From Pseudomonas sp. REP124 (GTDB taxonomy: Bacteria > Pseudomonadota > Gammaproteobacteria > Pseudomonadales > Pseudomonadaceae), in NCBI RefSeq assembly GCF_020164475.1, contig NZ_JAIQWX010000039.1, forward strand, positions 1 to 46,008: a stretch of DNA of 46,008 bases, written 5' to 3'. Below the pieces are notes generated by a model. That model was not told the DNA's origin and did not search any database. It saw only the letters and a list, made by a program, of their open reading frames with translations. Below, in pieces: positions 39,952 through 46,008 of this stretch. The first letter of the stretch is position 1, and each line of letters begins with the position of its first letter. Made by a program: the position numbers and the translations under genes.

Positions 39952-42057
39952 GTGAACCCGGTAATCAAGAAATTCCAGTTCGGTCAGTCGACCGTTACCC
40001 TCGAGACTGGCCGTATCGCCCGTCAGGCCTCCGGCGCAGTATTGGTCACCGTTGACGACGACGTCAGCGTATTGGTGACCGTTGTCGGTGCAAAACAAGC
40101 CGATCCAGGCAAGGGCTTCTTCCCTCTGTCTGTTCACTACCAGGAAAAGACTTACGCTGCCGGTAAGATCCCTGGCGGTTTCTTCAAGCGTGAAGGCCGT
40201 CCTTCCGAGAAAGAAACCCTGACTTCCCGACTGATCGACCGTCCGATCCGTCCACTGTTCCCTGAAGGCTTCATGAACGAAGTGCAGGTTGTCTGCACCG
40301 TCGTTTCCACCAGCAAGAAGACCGATCCGGACATCGCTGCGATGATCGGTACCTCGGCTGCCCTGGCCATCTCCGGCATTCCTTTCGACGGCCCGATCGG
40401 CGCTGCCCGCGTTGCTTTCCATGAAAGCACCGGCTACCTGCTGAACCCGACTTACGAGCAACTGGCAGCTTCGAGCCTGGACATGGTCGTAGCCGGTACC
40501 GAAGAAGCCGTACTGATGGTTGAATCGGAAGCCAAAGAGCTGACCGAAGACCAGATGCTGGGCGCTGTACTGTTCGCCCACGACGAATTCCAGTCGGTCA
40601 TCAAGGCTGTCAAAGAGCTGGCTGCCGAAGCTGCCAAGCCTACCTGGACCTGGGCTCCACAAGCTGAAGCCACCGAACTGCTGGGCGCTATCCGCTCCGA
40701 GTTCGGCGAGGCGATCTCCCAGGCTTACACCATCACCATCAAGGCCGACCGTTACGCTCGCCTGGGTGAGCTGAAGGATCAAGTGGTTGCCAAGCTGTCC
40801 GGTGAAGAAGGCCAGCCGACTTCCGCCGAAGTCAAAGCCGCTTTCGGTGAAATCGAATACCGCACCGTTCGTGAAAACATCGTTAACGGCAAGCCACGTA
40901 TCGACGGTCGCGACACCCGCACCGTACGTCCGCTGAACATCGAAGTCGGCGTTCTGCCGAAGACTCACGGTTCGGCGCTGTTCACCCGTGGTGAAACCCA
41001 GGCGCTGGTCGTTGCAACTCTGGGCACCGCCCGTGACGCGCAGCTGCTGGACACCCTGGAAGGCGAGAAAAAAGACCCGTTCATGCTGCACTACAACTTC
41101 CCTCCGTTCTCGGTGGGCGAGTGTGGTCGCATGGGTGGCGCTGGTCGTCGCGAAATCGGTCACGGCCGTCTGGCTCGTCGTTCGGTTCAGGCCATGCTGC
41201 CTGCCGCTGACGTGTTCCCATACACCATCCGTGTTGTATCGGAAATCACCGAGTCCAACGGTTCCAGCTCCATGGCTTCGGTCTGCGGCGCCTCCCTGGC
41301 GCTGATGGACGCTGGTGTGCCGATGAAGGCACCGGTTGCCGGTATCGCGATGGGTCTGGTTAAAGAAGGCGAGAAGTTCGCTGTTCTGACCGACATCCTG
41401 GGCGACGAAGACCACCTGGGCGACATGGACTTCAAGGTAGCCGGTACCGCCAAAGGCGTGACCGCGCTGCAGATGGACATCAAGATCAAGGGCATCACCG
41501 AAGAGATCATGGAAATCGCTCTGGGCCAAGCCCTGGAAGCGCGCCTGAACATCCTCGGCCAGATGAACCAGGTCATTGGCCAGTCGCGTACCGAACTGTC
41601 GGCAAACGCTCCGACCATGATCGCGATGAAAATCGACACCGACAAAATCCGTGATGTCATCGGTAAAGGCGGCGCGACCATCCGTGCGATCTGTGAAGAA
41701 ACCAAGGCTTCGATCGACATCGAAGACGACGGTTCGATCAAGATCTTCGGCGAAACCAAGGAAGCTGCTGAAGCTGCACGTCAGCGCGTTCTGGGTATCA
41801 CCGCTGAAGCCGAGATCGGCAAGATCTACGTTGGTAAGGTTGAGCGCATCGTCGACTTCGGCGCATTCGTCAACATCCTGCCTGGCAAGGACGGTCTGGT
41901 TCACATCTCCATGCTGAGCGATGCTCGCGTCGAGAAAGTGACCGACATCCTGAAAGAAGGTCAGGAAGTGGAAGTGCTGGTACTGGACGTGGACAACCGC
42001 GGCCGTATCAAGCTGTCCATCAAGGACGTGGCTGCAGCCAAGGCTTCGGGCGTTTAA
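39952..42057 (+). CDS. pnp: Polynucleotide phosphorylase PNPase, 701 residues
   Basis: PNPase degrades RNA 3' to 5' with phosphate and is part of the RNA degradosome. Two RNase PH-like domains (about 1-220 and 310-540) are joined by a helical domain. The second carries the active-site stretch [26 protein letters not shown] domain ([29 protein letters not shown]) and an S1 domain ([31 protein letters not shown]) end the chain. The start codon is GTG at 39952, giving [20 protein letters not shown] very strong terminator follows. Confidence 0.99.
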   Translation: MNPVIKKFQFGQSTVTLETGRIARQASGAVLVTVDDDVSVLVTVVGAKQADPGKGFFPLSVHYQEKTYAAGKIPGGFFKREGRPSEKETLTSRLIDRPIRPLFPEGFMNEVQVVCTVVSTSKKTDPDIAAMIGTSAALAISGIPFDGPIGAARVAFHESTGYLLNPTYEQLAASSLDMVVAGTEEAVLMVESEAKELTEDQMLGAVLFAHDEFQSVIKAVKELAAEAAKPTWTWAPQAEATELLGAIRSEFGEAISQAYTITIKADRYARLGELKDQVVAKLSGEEGQPTSAEVKAAFGEIEYRTVRENIVNGKPRIDGRDTRTVRPLNIEVGVLPKTHGSALFTRGETQALVVATLGTARDAQLLDTLEGEKKDPFMLHYNFPPFSVGECGRMGGAGRREIGHGRLARRSVQAMLPAADVFPYTIRVVSEITESNGSSSMASVCGASLALMDAGVPMKAPVAGIAMGLVKEGEKFAVLTDILGDEDHLGDMDFKVAGTAKGVTALQMDIKIKGITEEIMEIALGQALEARLNILGQMNQVIGQSRTELSANAPTMIAMKIDTDKIRDVIGKGGATIRAICEETKASIDIEDDGSIKIFGETKEAAEAARQRVLGITAEAEIGKIYVGKVERIVDFGAFVNILPGKDGLVHISMLSDARVEKVTDILKEGQEVEVLVLDVDNRGRIKLSIKDVAAAKASGV

Positions 42058-42080
42058 TTCGCCTGCACAGCTGACTTTGT

Positions 42081-42119
42081 AAAAAAGACCCCGCCGTGAA
42101 AACGGCGGGGTCTTTTTTT
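42081..42119 (+). terminator. Strong terminator after pnp
   Basis: GACCCCGCCGT-GAAA-ACGGCGGGGTC (42087-42112) is an 11-bp perfect stem with a GAAA tetraloop, preceded by A6 and followed by seven Ts. It closes the rimP-pnp block. Confidence 0.97.
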
Positions 42120-42149
42120 GCCCGGATGAAACAGAGACATTGGCCGAAG

Positions 42150-42178
42150 TTGCCGGTATGGCTTGGCGATGCTAGGTT
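42150..42178 (+). promoter_or_regulatory. Likely promoter of tRNA-Thr
   Basis: -35 TTGCCG (42150-42155) and -10 TAGGTT (42173-42178) have a 17-base spacer. The predicted start is a few bases before the mature tRNA. The -10 is a weak match. Confidence 0.5.
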
Positions 42179-42187
42179 TAGCGCACT

Positions 42188-42263
42188 GCCCGTGTAGCTC
42201 AGCCGGTAGAGCAGCGCACTCGTAACGCGAAGGTCGCAGGTTCGATTCCTGTCTCGGGCACCA
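42188..42263 (+). tRNA. tRNA-Thr (CGT)
   Basis: The 76-nt tRNA has acceptor GCCCGTG pairing with CTCGGGC (one T-T mismatch), an anticodon loop CTCGTAA giving CGT, T-arm GCAGGTTCGATTCCTGT and an encoded CCA. The pair closing the anticodon loop is A31-C39, a mismatch. No terminator was seen before the convergent gene 8 bases later. Confidence 0.95.
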
Positions 42264-42270
42264 TCCTTTC

Positions 42271-42777
42271 CTACTTCACCTTTCTGGCCAGGTCTTCGAC
42301 GGTTCGCTTGAGCTGATCGATAGTGCGGTCCTGGTCACTGACTTCTCGCTTCAGGTTCGAAATCTCGTTGTTGCTGGAACTCGAACTTGAACCGCTATTG
42401 CGCTTGAGCTCCTCCATCTGCTTACGCAGGTTATCCAGCTCGCGATCCTGTTCCTTGACGGTGCGCTTGAGCTCGTCGATTTCCTTGCTGCTGGAACTGC
42501 TGCTCGAGCCGCTGCTGCGCTTGAGTTCCTCGATCTGACTCGCCTGATCCTTGAGGGTGTCCCGCATCTTGTTCAGTTCACTGACGTCGACATCGGTTTT
42601 GACCAGCACGTTCGTGCCGTTCTCATTTTGAACGGCGGCCACCTTGCCGTAGGAGGTCGAGTAGCTGCTGCTCAGTTCAATACTGGCAAGCGCTGTTGCT
42701 GGCAGGGCCAAGGCTCCCAGCAGAGTAGTCATTGCGGTGGCGGACAAAACAAACGAAAGCTTCGAGGCGCTACGCAT
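42271..42777 (-). CDS. Exported coiled-coil protein with serine-run linkers, unknown function, 168 residues
   Basis: I do not recognise a family. The start at 42777 (MRSASKLSFVL) is chosen because a signal peptide follows at once: hydrophobic 8-25, then PATALA before a probable cut near residue 31. A beta-like stretch (IELSSSYSTSYGKVAAVQNENGTNVLVKTDVDV) leads into a charged heptad region from about 64. Two 39-residue units start at E83 and E122, each opening with EELKR(S/N)SG plus a run of serines, then a helix such as EIDELKRTVKEQDRELDNLRKQM. The whole suggests a periplasmic or surface coiled coil with flexible joints. A possible envelope-stress promoter lies upstream. The 3' end abuts tRNA-Thr on the other strand. 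Confidence 0.75.
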   Translation of the reverse strand: MRSASKLSFVLSATAMTTLLGALALPATALASIELSSSYSTSYGKVAAVQNENGTNVLVKTDVDVSELNKMRDTLKDQASQIEELKRSSGSSSSSSSKEIDELKRTVKEQDRELDNLRKQMEELKRNSGSSSSSSNNEISNLKREVSDQDRTIDQLKRTVEDLARKVK

Positions 42778-42816
42778 CGGTGGCGTTCCAAATGGCATGC
42801 CGGTATGGCACATCGC

Positions 42817-42843
42817 TATGACTTGGGCTTTTGATTTATGTTC
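42817..42843 (-). promoter_or_regulatory. Possible AlgU (sigma-22) promoter of the coiled-coil protein
   Basis: On the minus strand GAACAT (42838-42843), 16 bases, TCATA (42817-42821) resembles the AlgU/RpoE pattern GAACTT-N16-17-TCTGA. The start would be near 42810, about 33 bases before the ATG. The match is partial. Confidence 0.35.
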
Positions 42844-43075
42844 CCGTTGCACAAGCGCGTTGCGTGCTTTTTTGTGGGGCAGATGTAAAGAGTCGTGTAA
42901 TTCGTCCGACAAACATCCTATATTCGGAGCCTGCCTGAGTATTACCCAGCAGTTTTCAGATGATCCCCGAATGGTCCTGAAGGCCAGATAAACCGCGCGA
43001 TACACGGTTTTTTGCGTCAGAGAGATCCTTGATGATCCACATCCATCTTCCATTCCCCCGATCAGCGAGAAAACC

Positions 43076-43381
43076 ATGACCGTAAAAGAGTTGAGTCAGG
43101 AAGCCAGACACGAAGAAGCGCTGAAAAAGTATGCGCAGGACACGCCCGAGCTGCTGGACGAGATCAAGGACTTGAGTCCGGATGATCAGAAGGACCAGAT
43201 CCAGTGGGCGTTCGAGGACGAAGCGGAGGCCCAGGGCCTGCAGGCCTGGGAGTTGACGCTCAAGTACACCACTACACCCGAAGAGTTCGAGGCCGAGCGC
43301 CTGAAGCTGCATCAAGAGGCGGCCGAGGTGTTGGGTGTGGAGTGGGAAGAGTACTGCGAGATGAACGGTCTGATCGTTTGA
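43076..43381 (+). CDS. Acidic helical protein of unknown function, 101 residues
   Basis: No function can be given; it may belong to a Pseudomonas family of about 100 residues such as DUF6388, from memory only. There is no signal peptide or membrane segment. The chain is strongly acidic and helical in character (ELLDEIKDLSPDDQKDQIQWAFEDEAEAQGLQAWELTLKYTTTPEEFEAERLKLHQEAAEVLGVEWEEYCEMNGLIV) with a single Cys near the end, so a small cytosolic protein is expected. The ATG at 43076 follows GCGAG at fair spacing. It is divergent from the coiled-coil gene across 298 bases that show no other gene, and is followed by an inverted repeat. Confidence 0.75.
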   Translation: MTVKELSQEARHEEALKKYAQDTPELLDEIKDLSPDDQKDQIQWAFEDEAEAQGLQAWELTLKYTTTPEEFEAERLKLHQEAAEVLGVEWEEYCEMNGLIV

Positions 43382-43384
43382 AAA

Positions 43385-43445
43385 CAGCTTCAAGCCGCAA
43401 GCTGCAAGCCAAAGCGGATTCGCTTGAAGCTTGCAGCTTGTCGCT
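43385..43445. repeat. Inverted repeat of GCTTGCAGCTTG type
   Basis: CAAGCCGCAAGCTGCAAGC (43391-43409) and GCTTGAAGCTTGCAGCTTG (43422-43440) are mostly complementary around a 12-base loop. This AGCTTGCAGCTT motif is a common intergenic palindrome in Pseudomonas. It lies between convergent 3' ends (43381 and nadC 43458) and may serve as their transcript end. Confidence 0.65.
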
Positions 43446-43457
43446 CGGAACTGCTTT

Positions 43458-44306
43458 TCAGAGACTGAGTCGCATCGACAAGTCGACCGCCTTCACATCC
43501 TTGGTCATCGCACCAATCGAGATGTAATCCACGCCGGTCTCGGCGATCGGCAGCAACGTACTTTCGTTGATCCCGCCGCTGGCCTCCAGCTTCGCCTTGC
43601 CGCCGTTCAGGCGCACGGCTTCGCGCATGTCGTCCAGGCTCAGTTCGTCGAGCATGATGATGTCGGCGCCAGCCGCCAGGGCCTCTTTCAACTCATCCAG
43701 GCTTTCTACCTCGATCTCCACCGGCTTACCCGGTGCAATTTTGTGTGCGGCGGCGATGGCTTGCGGGATGCCTCCGCAGGCGGCGATATGGTTTTCCTTG
43801 ATCAGGAAAGCGTCATACAGACCGATGCGGTGGTTGTAGCAACCGCCGCAGGTCACTGCGTACTTCTGCGCCAGACGCAGACCCGGCAGAGTCTTGCGGG
43901 TGTCCAGCAGCTTGACCTGGGTCCGGGCGACGAAATCCGCCAGATACTGTGCGCGGGTGGCGACGCCAGACAGCAGTTGCAGGAAGTTCAGCGCGCTGCG
44001 TTCACCGGTCAGCAGCGAGCGGGCAGGGCCTTCGAGATGGAACAGCGCCTGGTTGGGCTTGACCCGATCGCCATCGGCGACCTGCCAGTGCACCGCAACC
44101 CGCGGGTCCAGGTGGCGAAACACGTTGTCTACCCAGGCGGTACCGCAGATGACGGCGGCATCGCGGGTGATGATGGTGGCTTTGGCCAGGCGTTCGGCCG
44201 GGATCAGTTGCGCGGTGATGTCGCCGCTGCCGACGTCTTCGAGCAACGCACGGCGCACGTTGGCTTCGATTTCGGCGGTCAAATCGGCGAGACGTAGATT
44301 CGGCAT
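43458..44306 (-). CDS. nadC: Nicotinate-nucleotide pyrophosphorylase (carboxylating) NadC, 282 residues
   Basis: NadC turns quinolinate and PRPP into nicotinate mononucleotide in NAD synthesis. Family stretches include [73 protein letters not shown], the barrel strand [10 protein letters not shown] and the end [11 protein letters not shown]...[12 protein letters not shown]. The start at 44306 ([21 protein letters not shown]) has GGAG upstream; a longer upstream frame is rejected. It is divergent from ampD, and a near-consensus promoter is present. Confidence 0.98.
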   Translation of the reverse strand: MPNLRLADLTAEIEANVRRALLEDVGSGDITAQLIPAERLAKATIITRDAAVICGTAWVDNVFRHLDPRVAVHWQVADGDRVKPNQALFHLEGPARSLLTGERSALNFLQLLSGVATRAQYLADFVARTQVKLLDTRKTLPGLRLAQKYAVTCGGCYNHRIGLYDAFLIKENHIAACGGIPQAIAAAHKIAPGKPVEIEVESLDELKEALAAGADIIMLDELSLDDMREAVRLNGGKAKLEASGGINESTLLPIAETGVDYISIGAMTKDVKAVDLSMRLSL

Positions 44307-44333
44307 AACGAGCTCCACAAACAAAGTGGCCCG

Positions 44334-44363
44334 ATTATAGGGGCAGGGCGCCGGGCAACCCAA
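44334..44363 (-). promoter_or_regulatory. Promoter of nadC
   Basis: On the minus strand a perfect -10 TATAAT (44334-44339) has a -35 TTGGGT (44358-44363) at 18 bases. The leader would be about 20 bases. Confidence 0.75.
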
Positions 44364-44544
44364 GGCGTGCGATGGGGTCGCGGTGCGCAAATCCCTGCAT
44401 TTTGTCGATTCCCGGCGGCGATCGGGTGCCATCCTTGAAGCCAGTGCAGAGTCTTGCGGGATCTCAATCACGCCAAGTGATCGCGTCCCGAGGGTCTATC
44501 GCGGCATACTGGGCACCAACACAGTCGTCGTTGAAGGAATCGGT

Positions 44545-45120
44545 ATGCAGTTGGACCCCGCGAGCGGTTGGTGTCAGGACGTGCGTTTGTGCCCCTCGCC
44601 CAACTTCAATGCGCGCCCCACGGGCGAAATTTCCCTCCTGGTGATCCACAACATCAGCCTGCCGCCTGCGCAATTCGCCACCGGCAAGGTGCAGGAATTT
44701 TTCCAGAATCGCCTGGATGTCACGGAGCACCCTTACTTTGAAGGGATTGCCGACCTGCGCGTGTCTGCGCATTTTCTGATCGAGCGTGACGGTGCCGTCA
44801 CCCAGTTTGTCTCTTGTCTGGAGCGTGCCTGGCACGCCGGGGTGTCGAGTTTCGAAGGGCGGGAAACCTGTAACGATTTTTCCGTGGGCATCGAGCTCGA
44901 GGGGACGGATGATCTGCCGTTCACCGATGCGCAATACGACGCGTTGATCAACCTGACCCGGCAACTGCAAAGCGCTTTTACGGCCATCACTGCGCAGCGC
45001 ATCTGCGGCCACAGCGACATCGCCCCCGGGCGCAAGACCGATCCGGGCCCGGCGTTTGACTGGACGCGCTACCGTGGAGCCCTGGCCCGGGACGCTGCGC
45101 AAAAAGAGGATCAACAATGA
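44545..45120 (+). CDS. ampD: N-acetyl-anhydromuramoyl-L-alanine amidase AmpD, 191 residues
   Basis: AmpD is a cytosolic zinc amidase that cleaves anhydro-muropeptides during cell-wall recycling. By removing the inducer it keeps AmpR-controlled beta-lactamase (ampC) low. Zinc and catalytic residues are all visible: H35 (LLVIHNIS), E117 (VGIELEG), H156, K164 and D166 in CGHSDIAPGRKTDPGPAFDW. The start at 44545 (MQLDPASGWCQDVRLCPSPN) follows GAAGGAA. Length fits the family. It overlaps ampE by 4 bases. ampC and ampR are not in the window. Confidence 0.97.
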   Translation: MQLDPASGWCQDVRLCPSPNFNARPTGEISLLVIHNISLPPAQFATGKVQEFFQNRLDVTEHPYFEGIADLRVSAHFLIERDGAVTQFVSCLERAWHAGVSSFEGRETCNDFSVGIELEGTDDLPFTDAQYDALINLTRQLQSAFTAITAQRICGHSDIAPGRKTDPGPAFDWTRYRGALARDAAQKEDQQ

Positions 45121-45953
45121 GTTTTCTGGTGTTGCTGCTGGCGGTATGGATCGAGAAATTCTCGGCCCTGCGCCATCAGGTTCAGCGAGACGGCGGATGG
45201 ATTCGCGAGTTGCACAAACTCGAATCGAGTCCGCGCATGGCGAAAAATCCCTGGCTGGTGCTGATCGTGCTGGTGCTGCTGCCGGTCGCGCTGCTGGCGT
45301 TGCTGTTGTGGGTGCTGGACCCGGTGGCTTACGGCCTGTTTGCGTTGCCGGTGCACCTGCTGGTGGTGATTTACAGCCTGGGCCGGGGCGATCTGCTGGG
45401 CGGCCTGGGTCCTTTTCGCGATGCCTGGCGTCGGGAGGATCTGCAAGCCGCAGCCCACGTCGCCAAGCGTGACCTGGATATCTGTGCCGACAGTGGTGAG
45501 CAATTGCTGGAGCGGGTCGAAGGCCATCTTCTGTGGGAGGCCTACCAGAGTTTCTTCGCCGTGATTTTCTGGTATTTCCTGCTGGGGCCGGTTGCCGCGC
45601 TGAGCTACCGCCTGCTGGCACTGGCTGAGGAAAACGCGCAGAACCCGGCGCTGGTCGAGCGTGCCGGGCAGTTGCGCCACGCTTTCGACTGGATTCCGGT
45701 GCGCCTGCTGGCGGCCAGTTTTGCTCTGGTCGGCAACTTCGTCGCGGTCAGCCGGATGATGTTGCACGAGCTGCTGAACTGGAACATCAGCGCCGCGCAA
45801 TTGATCGAAAAGGCAGGTCTTGTGGCCGCCGAAATTCCGGCGCCGGTGGCGGGGCCTGAAGGCATCAACAACCTAGACCGGATTTGGGAGTTGCTGCTGA
45901 GGGCTGCGGTGCTCTGGTATGCGGGGTTTGCGTTGTGGACTGTCCTGCCCTGA
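45117..45953 (+). CDS. ampE: Inner-membrane regulatory protein AmpE, 278 residues
   Basis: AmpE is a membrane protein encoded with AmpD; its exact role in beta-lactamase signalling or peptidoglycan recycling is not settled. Several hydrophobic segments are visible: 1-12, about 45-64 (WLVLIVLVLLPVALLALLLWVL), 70-85, then near 140-165 and the C-terminal end. The family start MSFLVLLLAVWIEKFSALRHQVQRDGGWI is present. The ATG overlaps the ampD stop (ATGA), indicating coupled translation. It is complete, 55 bases from the window end. Confidence 0.95.
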   Translation: MSFLVLLLAVWIEKFSALRHQVQRDGGWIRELHKLESSPRMAKNPWLVLIVLVLLPVALLALLLWVLDPVAYGLFALPVHLLVVIYSLGRGDLLGGLGPFRDAWRREDLQAAAHVAKRDLDICADSGEQLLERVEGHLLWEAYQSFFAVIFWYFLLGPVAALSYRLLALAEENAQNPALVERAGQLRHAFDWIPVRLLAASFALVGNFVAVSRMMLHELLNWNISAAQLIEKAGLVAAEIPAPVAGPEGINNLDRIWELLLRAAVLWYAGFALWTVLP

Positions 45954-45975
45954 CTCTTCGATAAAGACGAGAAGC

Positions 45976-46001
45976 TTCGCGGGCAAGCCTCGCTCCTACA
46001 G
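45976..46001. repeat. Single REP arm at window end
   Basis: TTCGCGGGCAAGCCTCGCTC followed by CTACAG is the same REP type as 9933-9959. The matching inverse arm, if present, would lie beyond the window. Confidence 0.75.
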
Positions 46002-46008
46002 ATCGCTT

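Noticed and set aside
39835..41904. A 689-codon open frame antisense to pnp
   Set aside because: A shadow of PNPase with no independent evidence.
43385..43445. CRISPR or phage attachment site
   Set aside because: There is only one inverted repeat with no regular direct repeats or spacers; it matches a common Pseudomonas intergenic palindrome.

Overview
The window is a stretch of Pseudomonas chromosome, most likely from the P. fluorescens group. This rests on the protein sequences, the moderately high GC content, the Pseudomonas-type REP palindromes (core GTAGGAGCGAG) and the gene order. No database search was run, so species-level placement is inference. Almost everything is core genome. I saw no insertion sequence, prophage, CRISPR array, toxin cluster or secretion locus.

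Layout. (1) 1-10.5 kb: tmRNA (ssrA, minus strand) and a small exported protein, then a lactate-use locus (lldP-lutA-lutB-lutC-dld, minus strand, with a divergent FadR-type regulator lldR), then smpB. REP pairs bracket the lactate locus, and it separates the two trans-translation partners ssrA and smpB. (2) 10.6-20.7 kb: a sodium-dependent transporter, ratA-ratB, bamE, fur, recN, then the chaperone cluster grpE-dnaK-dnaJ and dapB. An SOS box precedes recN. Near-consensus heat-shock promoters precede grpE and dnaK. (3) 20.8-27.4 kb: carA-carB-greA behind an attenuator-like leader, a small membrane protein, and divergent yhbY and rlmE. (4) 27.5-42.1 kb: ftsH-folP-glmM-tpiA-secG, tRNA-Leu(GAG), initiator tRNA-fMet, rimP-nusA-infB-rbfA-truB-rpsO-pnp. 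This is the ancient secG-leuU-metY-rimP-nusA-infB order also known from E. coli. (5) 42.1-46.0 kb: tRNA-Thr(CGT), an exported coiled-coil protein with serine-run linkers, a 101-residue acidic protein of unknown function, nadC, and ampD-ampE.

How it works together. Much of the window concerns protein quality control and gene expression: tmRNA/SmpB ribosome rescue, DnaK/DnaJ/GrpE folding, FtsH proteolysis, BamE outer-membrane assembly, and transcription, translation and RNA decay through NusA, GreA, IF2, RimP, RbfA, TruB, RlmE, YhbY, S15 and PNPase. The accessory part is lactate oxidation. Here the L-lactate enzyme is the LutABC iron-sulfur complex, next to a D-lactate dehydrogenase, under an LldR-like repressor with a perfect 17-bp operator.

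Novelty. I found no clearly new multi-gene system. The points most worth a second look are the serine-linker coiled-coil protein with a possible envelope-stress promoter, the apparently leaderless smpB transcript, the carAB leader, the lutABC-for-lldD arrangement, a cysteine-free Fur, and the tandem hairpins between tRNA-fMet and rimP.
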